DNA of 64,000 nucleotides. It comes from Ipomoea triloba. Its lineage: Eukaryota > Streptophyta > Magnoliopsida > Solanales > Convolvulaceae. The notes below the pieces were generated by a model, which was given only the letters and a program-made list of their open reading frames with translations, ran no database searches and was not told the origin of the DNA. A program made the translations under genes and the position numbers. The stretch covers positions 3,264,978 to 3,328,977 of the forward strand of contig NC_044922.1 in NCBI RefSeq assembly GCF_003576645.1, given 5' to 3'. Every line of letters starts with the position of its first letter. Position 1 is the first letter of the stretch. This document shows positions 49,443-60,389 of the stretch, piece after piece.

Positions 49443-50869
49443 GTTTTGCTGATTCGTTATCCGAAAATCTGGATAGGACACTCTGTGGAAGAAATCTGCA
49501 AAGCTGATATAAGCCAAAGCCTCAACTACCCTGTGGAACAGGGCAAAGTTTTACACAAAGACATGGTAAAGACAAGGGAAGACTAGGACACATGAATATA
49601 ATATAGGTCAACTTCATATTTTTTTAAGCACACTGCCTGCAGCTCACAGGTAATTGCTGCAATGGCCTCCAAATGGTTAAACCTTAAATTTTCTGGTCTT
49701 TTTTAAAGAATTGTTTAGGAAGTGCCTAATGATATTATATTCAAGATACTCATCTCAAGAGGGCCATATAATAGTGACAAATTGTATATAGAATTAAGGG
49801 GGCAGCCAGGGGAATCTTCATTCCTTATGATTTAAGAATGCACAACACATTCTTCTTTTGTCTTCAATGCAAAAATATGCATGAAAGAATATAGTAGTTG
49901 TAACTAAAGCAATTACATCACATCTCACTCTAGTCAATCCCACAATTTCCCTTTTTAAACTAGACTCACAACTCAAATTTTCATTCAGATGCTCATGCAT
50001 GCCCATCACTTGTAATGTTTTGGAACTTTGCTATCAATGTTATTGGCAAAGCGGGCCGGCAAGACGGGTCAACCCACCATCTGCACAGGTCTAGAATATA
50101 CCAACCCACAATGACCAGCTAACATTACAAATAAAATTTAAAAAAAAAAAAAAAAAAAAGAAGCACTACTATGTAATTTAAAAGACTGATAGTTAGGCAG
50201 TAAAATAGTAAGTCAATAAACTTATAAACCCAGATAATTCAAGATGAAATTAATACATAGTTTAAAAATCAAAAGGCCAAATTTTAAATAGAGGTAGGCC
50301 AAATTTGCCCACCTCTTGGCAGGTTTCTAAATCCCTAACTCACCCTACCTTATTATGTGGACCATAAAAAGAGTAAATTATTTGTGTACTGAATTTACAT
50401 TATACAAAATAATGTACTTTTAGTACCCAAATAATGTATTTTTTCTGAATATAACATACATTTTTAATATATACTAAAAGTACATTATTTGTATACTGAA
50501 TGTATATTATTTGCTAGTATACAAAATAATGTACTTTCAATATTCAAATAATGTATTTTTTATTTATGATCTACACAGCTGTGTAAATTATGATCCACAC
50601 AATAATGCTCCTTATGTGATAAGGCGAGCCGACCTATCAATATCAATTATGTTCAGACTACAGAGTATCTATGTCTCAATCATCTAGAGATCTGTCCAAC
50701 TCAAAGACAAAACTATCAGAAAACCAGTTTTATTAGGGATACATCACACAAAGGGTTGATACAGCATTAACCTAGTACTCCATAATAAACATGATGGGAT
50801 ATAAGAATTAAACTGCTCAGCATATGCAAATATGGCAACAATAACAATCCACAGACCTCGAAGAACTTC
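49443..50869 (-). other. Intergenic between the nucleoredoxin genes
   Basis: It contains the leader of copy A and, at 50040-50100, a GCGGGCCGGCAAGACGGGTC G-rich block typical of dispersed plant repeats with an A-run after it. At 50330-50610 lies an AATGTACTTTTAGTA-type motif array with a TTATGTGGACCATAA border, of the same class as 46225-46453. No gene is seen. Confidence 0.5.
50330..50610. repeat. Short-motif array element (AATGTACTTTTAGTA type)
   Basis: 'AAAATAATGTACTTTTAGTA', 'TACTGAATGTATATTATTTG' and similar palindromic AT motifs recur. The left border is CCTTATTATGTGGACCATAA; the right contains CCACACAATAATG after an inverted CACAGCTGTGT. Confidence 0.55.
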
Positions 50870-53755
50870 TTAAGCTTTCTTACAAACTTCACCATCGCAA
50901 ACCCAGCCCTCCTTTGTTTCCTCATCGTCTTTCTGGCTCTCCTCTTCTGCGGGCTCTTCCTTTTTATCTTCCAAAGCACATTTCGGGTGGAGGTCAAAGT
51001 CACAATCATCACAATAGAATGACCAACCTTGTCCCCCATCATTGCATCCATCACAATTATAATGCTGGCGTCTTGTAAGCAAAAGCTCATGTTCTTCATG
51101 AAGGGGATGATTCACTTTCTCAGGCCACCCCTTTGCCATCTCTTCATATTCTGCTTCAAGCTCCTTCAAACGCTCTTCCGTGAAGGGATAAGCATCAGCA
51201 CCATGACTCATCACCAAATTTCTGGCTTCAGTGGTGAGAGTTCGGCCTGTTCTTCCAATGGCAACTAACATTGGGATTCCACGAACTTTGAATAGGCGAC
51301 TCAAAGATCCCTTCCTATCATCGCCAAAAGGAATAGCCAGCCATGGCATCTTAGAAAAGAATTCGTCAAAGGAGGACTGATCTCTGTCACTGGAGATGAA
51401 AATCACTTCAAATGCATCATCCTTTGCTTTGATCTTGTGGTATGCCTCTACGAGTTTTGGTAGAAAAGCACGGCAAGGAGGACACCAATGAGCAGAGAAG
51501 TATAGGAGTATATTTTTTCCAACAAGATCTGATACTGGGATCTGCAATATTTTCATCACTTATCAGAATTTGACAATTTGTAATAGCAAGGTAAGGCATA
51601 TATATTCTGTACCAACTTCACCATAAATTCCAAAACACAACAGCAAGCACATAATAAGTATATATTCATGTCAAGATTGACTCTATATAGAAGATTAGTA
51701 ACACTAGCTAAGCACAAGTGTGTAAGGTACCCAAGTATGAAATATCTCACCTTCACTCCATCTTTACCAATGACAAAGTCAGCTTCTCCTTTAACCAAAA
51801 TTGACTCTAGCGTCTGTTTTTCTTTCTTAGCCTTCTCTATCTCTTCAACCTCAGCAAACTTCTCAGGAGTAAAAGGATAGACCAGGGCGCCATGCTCTTC
51901 TACGGCTTCAGCAACGTTAGACTGAAGAGTCTTCCCATCTGGCCCAATGATGACTAGGGTAGGCAGTGAAGAGAGCTCAAAGTACCGCACTAGCTTCTCG
52001 CAGCTTCTGTCTCCTAAAGGAACAGAAAACCAAGGCAAGCTTTCAAAAGCTTCCTTGAAAGATTCCTCATCATCATCAAGGGGTATCATCACAATCTCAA
52101 AGTTTGCATTCTTTTCTTTTAATTCCTGATAAACTTCACGCAGCTTTGGAGTAAAATCAGAGCATCCACCGTACGTAGCCACTGAGAAATATAGGCCCAC
52201 AGTCTTGCCTTCAAGAATATCAACAGGTACCTTGAAAATACAACATAAATAAAATCAATATAAAGTTGAATTCCTAAGGAGAATGCTGATTGAACCAAGG
52301 AAGGGTAGGACATGGGAATCTCAATGACGAAGAGCATTTTAAAAGCCATACCTTCTTCCCATCAGCTGCAATCACATAGTCACGTGATGTCGAAACTAGG
52401 ACAGTTTTCAAAGATTGTTCCCTCTTAGCTGCATCTTCTGCATCTTTGATTTCTTTGACCCTCTCTAGAGTAAAAGGGTAAGCTTCCACCCCATGTTCAA
52501 GAACAATATCAACGCCATCTTCAGTTGTTACTTTTCCACTTTCATCAAGGATCACAAGGTGGGGTATTCCCCTAACATTGAATAAGTCATCCAGCTTCTT
52601 ACGAGTGGCGGTATCAGAGAATGGGACTGCAGTCCAAGGCATTTTACCAAAGTATTCCTTAAAAGATTCCTCATCCTCATCAGCAGACACAAATACAACT
52701 TCAAAGTTGCCTTTGGGAAGGAGTTCATTATACACTGTTACTAAATTTGGGGTGAATCGCTGGCAAGGACCACACCACGATGCTGAGAAGTATATCCCAA
52801 TCTTCTTCCCCTTCAAATCATCAACTTTAACCTGAGAAAAGAAATTAAAATTCAAGGATACAACTCACCTCTTGAATATATATATTCAGGAAATAAAATT
52901 TCCACTCTTGGTTCCATATTCAATTCAGTCCTTAAAGACAAGATTGATGTGCCAAACAAAATAAGATCAGTGAAGCATTAATTGACTATGACTGCAATTC
53001 ATTTCTCATCAATGCAACCCAAACTATTCGATATACTACTTCAGTAAGAATTGAAAAATAATACTCAAATAATCAAAATAAGCAAAATATTGAAGACTTC
53101 AATTTCAGTTGGCAACTAAACTACTAATGGCATAAAGTCGCAGATGGAAGCAATCAATTTCAGGAACTTAATAGTGTGAAATGATATGCATTTCTGCTGT
53201 GTGGATCTAGACTAAAAGTGTTACCCTACAGTATTGGGTAAAAGTAGGCCCTCACATCAGATTCTTCCACAACTTACAGAAAATTTTATTAAAAGTCTCA
53301 TAACCCACAGGAAACCTTAAGGTAAGAGAAAGTTTAACTGTCAAGTGTCAAGTATCGAGTTTTCCATACTTAACCAGAAACCATGGAGTTACTAAAGATT
53401 CTTCACCGTCAAATTACTACCAAACTAACAGCAGCAGCTCGCAATTAACTTCGTTACAGGATCAACAGAAATTACACACATAAGCAAACACTACAAAATA
53501 GTAAAATCTGTAATTAATCGCCAGAAACAAAAACACTCACAGTCAATCGCAAGAAACATATAAAAAAACTTACAATCGACTGATCAAACATGACGCGCCA
53601 ACAAATCTAACTAAACTGCCTACTTTTCATATAGAAGAATTGGCGGAAATCACTGAAATGAATACCTGATCACCGGTGTTCCGAATCAGAAAATCTCTGT
53701 CTGAAGAGCAGAGGATCGATCGGAGGTCGTGTGCATCGCCTTTCTGCTCCGCCAT
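50870..53755 (-). CDS. NRX1: Nucleoredoxin 1-like protein, copy B
   Basis: Four exons on the minus strand (53666-53755, 52352-52831, 51751-52230, 50870-51541) give 1722 nt and 573 aa, close to known plant NRX1 (~578). Domain 1 has WCGPC at 49-53. Domain 2 lacks a CxxC ([10 protein letters not shown]). Domain 3 has WCPPC at 369-373. A DC1-like segment ([20 protein letters not shown]) follows, then a Glu/Lys-rich tail ending [10 protein letters not shown]. This is the canonical NRX1 layout with two active sites and an inactive middle domain. Exon borders fall at the same places as in copy A, as expected of a tandem duplicate, and this copy looks like the ancestral form. The start is [11 protein letters not shown]; a TATA-like box lies 110 bases upstream. 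Confidence 0.95.
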
Positions 53756-53866
53756 TGAAGATGCTTTTCTGTCTTCTCCTTTTCGCTTATTGAACTGGAA
53801 GTTTGATTATCGGAGTAAGAATGTTTGAGAGAAACTGTGCGATAGAACGAAGAACGGAATGCGATG

Positions 53867-53875
53867 CTTTATAAT
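53867..53875 (-). promoter_or_regulatory. TATA-like box of nucleoredoxin copy B
   Basis: The minus strand reads ATTATAAAG about 110 bases upstream of the start codon at 53755. Confidence 0.4.
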
Positions 53876-53879
53876 GCTT

Positions 53880-54370
53880 CCACTGGTCTGCGTAGAGACG
53901 ACGAAGACTGCGCCAAGTCTTTTTCCTCAAGTCGTCCTACGTGGCGAGAAAAATTTTATCTTAATTATTACGGAGTAATTTTTATCAACATAAATTAAAT
54001 TATTTGAAATCAATATATACTTTTTATTATGACACTTATTAATACAAACAAAATTTTATATGAATTTGATTTTATAGTTTTATTTAATTAAACTTCTGCA
54101 ATTGAATGAAAATATTTTTTTTAGGTGACAACGTCACTACTATAAGCGGACACTATCTCATTCTTCTAAATCTTGCTCCGCAAACTTAAGCAACTAGGAG
54201 CCTTAACATATCTTCTGGAGGAATCTCAAGAACTGTTATTTTCATTTATGCAAATTGACTAATATTGGCGAGAAAATCAACACACTTATTTTCTTCCCTC
54301 ATAATGTGCGTAAAGATAACATCCTCAAACCCCGAGACAAGGAATTTGCAATCAGAGATGAGCGCAATGT
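53880..54370. other. Intergenic
   Basis: AT-rich, no gene; the tandem array begins at its end. Confidence 0.4.
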
Positions 54371-54627
54371 GAACGTAGCTTTTTTCTTTTTAAATAAAAA
54401 TTGTTTTAATTAATCATGTAATGCGAAAATAACTTTTTTGTTTTTAAATACATTGTTTTAATTAATCATGTAATGTGTGTACATAGCTTTTTTGTTTTTT
54501 TTTTAATGTTTTAATTAATCATGTAATGTGAGCATAGCTTTTTTTTTTAAATAAATATTGTTTTAATTAATCATGTAATGTAATGTGTGAACATAGCTTT
54601 TTTGTTTTTAAATAAAAATTATTTTAT
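54371..54627. repeat. Tandem repeat, ~50-58-bp unit, about five copies
   Basis: Unit: 'ACATAGCTTTTTTGTTTTTA' + AATAAAAATTGTTTTAATTA + 'ATCATGTAATGTG'. Starts are near 54371, 54429, 54480, 54531 and 54589; the last is partial. Variation is mostly in the T-run. Confidence 0.85.
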
Positions 54628-54997
54628 ATACGAAGAGCCGAAGACTTCTCAAAAGTCTTCCCCAAGACCCAAGTCCCCCCAACCTAAGCCAACCACGAAT
54701 TATTTTAGTCTTTTGACACGTGGGGTATTATTAGTTAACCCGGAGGCACGATCCACTTTATCCTCTGACGTGTCGCTTAATAGTTAAGAAACATAACATT
54801 TGTAGTACGGAGTATTAAAGAGTAAAAAACAAAAATTTGCAAATTTTATTGTGACAATTCAAGAAAAATCTAAATTAGTTTTATAGAGATATCGAATGTC
54901 ATAACTCTAAAAATAAAAAATTAAATTAAAAAAAAAACAAACAAAAAACCATATGACATGTCTTGATTGAAGAAAAGAAAATGAATAAAATGATATT
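54628..54997. other. Intergenic
   Basis: Nothing recognisable beyond a short CCAAGACCCAAGTCCCCCCA block. Confidence 0.4.
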
Positions 54998-55316
54998 GAC
55001 CATGTTTGGTAAATAATCAACTTAACAGTCAATTTTGATTTATTTAACCACTATTAGATGTTTGACTTGGTTAAAAAATCAATATAAGTGATTGGTTAAT
55101 AAGCTTTTTGTAACTTCAAAATGCTAAAATTCAAAAGGTTACTCAAAGCAGCATTTTTAATTAGCTTTTTGATAAAAGAAATTATACAAAACAGTTATCA
55201 GCTAACAAATAATTTATCAAACAACTTTCTACAATCAACTAATGTTATCAACAAATCATACCTTCCAATCCAAACAACCAATCCAATCAGCTAACAGTCA
55301 TTTACCAAAAAGGGTC
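54998..55316. mobile_element. Tourist-like MITE, decayed copy of the 19301 family
   Basis: The start ACCATGTTTGGTAAATAATC, the middle CTTCAAAATGCTAAAATTCA and the end CATTTACCAAAAAGGGTC match the element in MenB intron 1, with a few substitutions in the terminal repeats. Confidence 0.75.
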
Positions 55317-55434
55317 ATTCTTTTATATGTATTAATCAAAAAACATATATATCGCATAATTAGGAGTTAAAAAATATAGTAGAAAGTAAAAATGCATATA
55401 CAATTTAAAATTTAAATTGTGAACATTCAGTATG

Positions 55435-55680
55435 TTAATAGACACGATCGCACGAATCCACCTTGCAAGGTGGACTCGAGTCAATGGTATAATTATTGAT
55501 TACTAGGCAAATTATTATGTGGACCGGGGTCTAAAATACACAATTTGCATACTAAATGTTCACAATATACATACTAAATATTCACAATTAAAATTGTAAA
55601 CATTCAGTATGTCAATATACACGGATCCACCTTGCAAGGTGGGCCCGAGTCCATGATATAACAATATAATTATTGCAAAT
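55435..55680. repeat. Short-motif array element(s) (ATACTAAATATTCACAATT type)
   Basis: Two blocks, each with a CCACCTTGCAAGGTGG palindrome, flank GGCAAATTATTATGTGGACC and repeated 'CATACTAAATGTTCACAAT'. The CCTTGCAAGGTGGAC word also occurs at the left end of the element at 17345. Confidence 0.6.
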
Positions 55681-56340
55681 GGCAATTTATATTGTGGACC
55701 ACGGTGCACAATGCATTGTGCACTCCGTACGAAAATGAGTTTTGTGTATTCTAGGTAATCGTTCTGTGTATTCTAGGTAATCGTTATGTGTATTCCAGGT
55801 AATCATTCTGTATATTCTAGGCAACCGTTCTGTGTATTCATATTAGTAACACATGTTGTGATGTGTTTGTGCATTCGAATGTTTAGGAGGATGAGTTCTA
55901 TGTATTCTAGGCAACCTTTTTGTGTATTCATGTAGTAACACGCTGTGATGTGTTTGTGCATTCGAATGTTAGGAGGATGAGTTATGTGTATTTTGTGTCA
56001 ATATTCTGTGTATTCTATGCAACCGTTCTGTGTATTCATGTTAGTAACACATGTTGTGATGTGTTTGTGCATTCGGATGTTAGGATACGCAGAATATAAG
56101 CCCAAGTATTATATCTTATGTTCCATGTTTTTCAAATTTCACAATGTTTTTTAAATATTCACCTTTTGTCGTATGTGTCTTTGTGATTTGATGAACTTGT
56201 GTGTGTGTTTTGTTATTGCTTCTTTGTCATTATTTTTGTTGTTGTTCAAATTACAGTTATATTTTAATTTAAAAAAAAAATTGTAATAAGATCCGTATGT
56301 TACGGCACCGTTTCGGACCAAGGTCTATAATTCCATGGTA
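55681..56340. repeat. Short-motif array element (TGTGTATTCTAGGTAATCG type)
   Basis: 'TCTGTGTATTCTAGGTAATC', 'TATTCTAGGCAACCGTTCTG' and a longer unit with TGTTGTGATGTGTTTGTGCA followed by TTCGAATGTTAGGAGGATG recur three times up to about 56090. The left border is GGCAATTTATATTGTGGACC; the likely right border is TTCGGACCAAGGTCTATAAT. Confidence 0.7.
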
Positions 56341-57185
56341 TAACGATCCATGAAATTATCATTGTGACACACAATTTGGGCAACCTCAACCCACTATAGT
56401 AACCGGGCTTGAGTGCTACTGTAGACTGTAGTGGGCTGAATTGCCCATTTGCCACCTCTATTATGAGAATCAAATGTAGACTCATTATACAATGGGTTAT
56501 AGTTTTTTTTTTTTTTTTTGAGAGACAATGGGTTATAGTTAAAATTGTAAAATAGACTATTGATATATAAGTTTAATTTTAATATAAGTTTTTTTTGAAA
56601 ACCAATTTAATCGAGTCAATTTAATTTTAATATAAGTTAGATTGACTCGATTTACTTCATCATGTCTTGAGGCGGGCTCATGGGGTTCAGAGTATAGTCA
56701 GGCGAAATTGAAAAATTTGAGTTATACAAATTTTAATTTTTAATTTTTTTAAAAAAGCACTCTATTCAAATGCCCCTAAACCAGCTAAAATGTTCAATTG
56801 AGTCCAAAATTAACATGATTAAAAAATTAGTGGCGAAAGATCTTAAATTATGAAGTTAATTTAAGATAATTGACAAAAGAATATGTGTTTACTTTGTCTC
56901 CTTATCAAAGCTACTAAAGATCCCACATTCTTGAATTTAGAGATACCACTTCAACCCACAAAATATGAAGCCGAGCTAGTAACTGCAGCATAATTCTTAT
57001 AGTAAAAATTACACGTTCGATTTTTGTCGATACGCTCTCAATCAAGTTCGTCGTATATAATTTTTTTGAATATAAATTACTTCTCTTGTGTGATTTGCAT
57101 ATCATTACACAAGAGCAGAATTAACATAATGCATACATTACCAAAAAAAAATAATAAAAAATCCACTTGAGAAGAATCAGAACCC
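56341..57185. other. Intergenic
   Basis: AT-rich, with decayed repeats (a T-run at 56503-56519 after a degraded SINE-like stretch is possible). No gene is supported. Confidence 0.4.
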
Positions 57186-57194
57186 AATATATAG
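57186..57194 (+). promoter_or_regulatory. TATA box of the small membrane-protein gene
   Basis: AATATATAG lies ~150 bases upstream of the start codon at 57339. Confidence 0.45.
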
Positions 57195-57338
57195 TTTGCT
57201 TAACGTCCTCATTTGCCTCTCCCACCACTTCACCCCAAAACCTTCCTTTATTTCCACTCAAAGAACCCACACATACATACCCCTTATTATAAGGCCAAAC
57301 CCAAACACAAATTAAACCTTAAAAAAACAAAAACCAAT

Positions 57339-57848
57339 ATGTCTCAACAACAATTCCAACCCCAAATTTACCCATACAACAATGTCCCGGTCCACCCAGA
57401 CACCTCATCTCAATCCTCCTCCTCCTCCTCATCCTCCCATTCAAACGGATCCTTCGGCACAGTGTTCTTGGTCCTCGCCGCGATCCTAGTCGTAAGCGTC
57501 CTAGCTTGCATCGCCAACCGCTTCTGCAGCAGAAGAAGCAATAATAGCGACCACCATGATCACCACGCGCCTAAGAACACCATGAAAATCCACGGCCACG
57601 GCCCGCGTGGCGATGGAAAGCTGCCGAGAGAGTGGGAGGGGAAAGTGCAGAGCCATGAAGGAGGAGGGGATTTGGAGCTTGGGAAGAGAATTATTGGCTC
57701 TTCAAAAGTGGTGGATGAACCATCTACTAGTAGCTTTATGGCACATCGCGATAATAATGGTGGGGGGAAAGGAGGAGGTGCTAGGTTTGCTGTTCATCAT
57801 ATGCAGTTCAAACCCGCCATCAGATCATCATCCTTTGAAAGAATATAG
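57339..57848 (+). CDS. Small single-pass membrane protein, unknown function
   Basis: One exon of 169 aa starting MSQQQFQPQIYPYNN. Residues 22-36 are a Ser-rich stretch, then a single hydrophobic segment (about 39-60: TVFLVLAAILVVSVLACIAN) followed by RFCSRR, so the C-terminus is probably cytosolic. The tail is His- and Gly-rich (NNSDHHDHHAPKN, GGGKGGGARF) and ends RSSSFERI. Plant genomes have many such small anchored proteins; no function can be given. An upstream in-frame ATG at 57213 would add 42 residues of low-complexity Pro/Lys/His sequence and is taken as 5' UTR, since the ATG at 57339 lies in an A-rich context (ACCAATATG) and starts a typical N-terminus. Confidence 0.7.
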   Translation: MSQQQFQPQIYPYNNVPVHPDTSSQSSSSSSSSHSNGSFGTVFLVLAAILVVSVLACIANRFCSRRSNNSDHHDHHAPKNTMKIHGHGPRGDGKLPREWEGKVQSHEGGGDLELGKRIIGSSKVVDEPSTSSFMAHRDNNGGGKGGGARFAVHHMQFKPAIRSSSFERI

Positions 57849-58181
57849 TCCAAATGTTAACGTTAGATAATATAATGATTCTTAATTGGCATGGATCGAT
57901 ATGATGAACTTAATTTAATTACTTGAAATTATGTATGTAAATTTTATCATTACAAAAATATTGTAAACTTGTATTGTATGTGGGGTATTTGGTTTTGGTT
58001 ATGCATGCTTCAATAAAACATTTAATTTACGTACACTTGGTACAACGTAACTACTTCTTATTGTTTCAATCTTTCAACACATTCAATCTTTTTATGATTA
58101 CAAAAAATTTGTATGATTACAAAAAATTTCAAAATGCTTAATGTAAAATGAGTAGAATTGTATAATTAAACATTTTAATTA
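57849..58181. other. 3' UTR and intergenic
   Basis: AT-rich; nothing recognisable before the SINE. Confidence 0.4.
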
Positions 58182-58298
58182 GCCAAAGACCTCATGGTCT
58201 AGTGGCACTCGATGCCCTGGGAAACACTCTCACATGGATGATGAGAGTGGGTTCGAGCGAGCCTTACATTGTAACAGAGACAATAGCACTAAAAAAAA
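58182..58298 (+). mobile_element. SINE family A, internally deleted, with perfect target duplication
   Basis: It starts GCCAAAGACCTCATGGTCTA, keeps GGGTTCGAGC, then jumps to TACATTGTAACAGAGACAAT and the poly-A. ACATTTTAATTA occurs at 58170-58181 and 58299-58310, a 12-bp target duplication. Confidence 0.85.
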
Positions 58299-58369
58299 AC
58301 ATTTTAATTATTTTATTTAAAATATAAAAATATTTATAATAATATTAAAAATAATGTTATTTATTAATT

Positions 58370-58640
58370 ATTTTTTTACAAAAAATCTCTAGTTTCCCGT
58401 GGAAACCAAGGTTGTGAATGTTGTCGGAAACGATTGTGGTCATAAATCATTTTTTGGTCTGTGAAAATGACTTCCGTCGAATTTTGGCGAAAGTCATTTT
58501 CCTCCAAAACAATCATATTTTTCCCGTTAACGGAAAATAATTTTTGTTGACTTGATTTTCCAGGCACATCCAAACACTTGAAACCCATAAAATGATTTTC
58601 AAAAATAATTTTCCAGGTTTACAAACACACAATAAGTGAA
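58370..58640. mobile_element. Decayed Tourist-type MITE related to 41747-42193
   Basis: AAAATGACTTCCGTCGAATT and GCGAAAGTCATTTTCC, then TGACTTGATTTTCCAGGCAC, correspond to the middle and left arm of that element. The terminal repeats are lost or hard to see. Confidence 0.55.
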
Positions 58641-60250
58641 AATGGATGTACTTTTAAGTGATTTTACTTACATTTTTTATTTGCACACTTGTACTAGTTA
58701 CTTACACTTCACATGTTACTTGCACACAAATTTGAGATATTTACGAAAATGTCACCACACCTTTAAGAATATTACATCTAATTAGGGGTGGGCATTTCGG
58801 TCTTCGGCTCGGTTGTTTTCGGTTTTCGTTTTTGGGTTTTTTAAAAATTAAACCATTCGGTTTTACATTAGAGTTCGGTTCATTTTCGGATCGGATTTAA
58901 TTCGGTTCGATGTTCGATTCAGTTTACGGCCCTCGAATTTCAACATTTTCTAGGCGAGAAGGCGGTCAGGGACGCGCCGCAATTACTAACTAACCCAAAT
59001 CCATGTGTACATTATATTATGAGTGGTTTCTATGTGTAGCATAACTTTACCTTCTGGAGTAATCTAAGCATATCTTTTTAAGTTGTTACTGAAATGTTTT
59101 GAAATTTCTACCGGCCTTTTAGTGTACTCCCAACCTCCCCAACTTTGTTTTGTTGGTACAATAGAATATATAATCATTGAATTCAAAACTTTTTGTATAA
59201 AACATCATGTGTTGTACTTCTGGTCATACATTTGTAATTTGGTGTTCCATAATTTAATTAAATTTTGATGTAAGTTTTAAAACTTTTAAAATTACTTTTA
59301 AAAAATACTCTATATATATCTAAAATTATATAACATTCAATAAATGTAAGGATTCAATAGGAGTAGAATGTAATGAGCTGGAACAATAACTTGTACTCAT
59401 TTTGTTTACATTTTAAATTCTTTCTAGTTTTACCCATCTTTTTTTTTTAATATAAATTGTTAACGAAGTTAAAATTACATGCTAAATATAATAATTTGGT
59501 ATAACCCGTTGCACTAGATCTGTCTAGTGTAATTTATCACTCCTATATAATTTATGAGTTATTACAATGTAGTAAAGTTTACTTAGTATGTATTCTCAAA
59601 TAATAGATACCGATTTCTCTAGTTATGCAAAATAATAATAATTTGTACCGTGACAATGCGCAATATTCGACTAGTATTAAAAATTACAAATAAAGTATTA
59701 CTCCCTACTTTTTCAAGAATTACATTTAAAATCTTAGAAAAATACATCTTGATTTAAAACACTAGATAGAATTAAAGTTTGTAGAGTATGAAAGAAATGA
59801 AATAATTAGAAAATAATACTGAAATATTTTATGAAATTGTGTAGTGATACTTACAAACTTGGGTCAACTCTATCACAAAAACTAACTCATGAGTAGAGGT
59901 TTAATCGAAACTTAAGTATCACTCCATAATTTTTTGTGGAGTCGATCTGAGATGGTATCGATTTTTCGTAAAAAAATATTTTCAAGATGCAAAAATCATT
60001 GAGGGCCAATTTCCAACCTTTGTAGTACAGTTATTATTACCTTTCTGTTGGGCATTTTGAACCATTGGATGGGTAAGACTATGAAACTGAAACTACCTAT
60101 TACTTTGTCCTCCCACTGCAGTTTTCCAGTCAATTCTTCATTTCTACCCCTTTGCATATAATCTGAATAGAGACAGAGAGGGAGACAGCCAGTACAAGAT
60201 GCTTCTGACAAAGATTTTCCCGCTGATATAAACGATTCCCATTTCAGACA
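58641..60250. other. Intergenic with a (TTCGGTT)-rich repeat
   Basis: At 58787-58945 a GGGGTGGGCATTTCGGTCTT head with repeated TTCGGTT words is a dispersed repeat type common in plant genomes. The remainder is AT-rich; a possible Helitron-like CTAGT lies near 59670. No gene is seen before the bHLH leader. Confidence 0.4.
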
Positions 60251-60389
60251 ATCGGTTAAACCGTTGTCCGAAAGCAAATTTGTTCTTATGAGCGCTGGGA
60301 ACCAGGGGGGACATTATTATTACTATACAAACTGCAGAGGTTTCTGGGAAACAGTCTTTATAAATGCCATTGCAGTTGCTGAGCCTATC

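Noticed and set aside
49443..49517. Upstream start for nucleoredoxin copy A at 49517
   Set aside because: The extension has no counterpart in copy B or in the family; MAEGSDGKS aligns with the MAEQKGD start of copy B.
57213..57338. Longer N-terminus for the small membrane protein
   Set aside because: The extra 42 residues are low-complexity Pro/His/Lys, lie just after the TATA box and look like 5' UTR.
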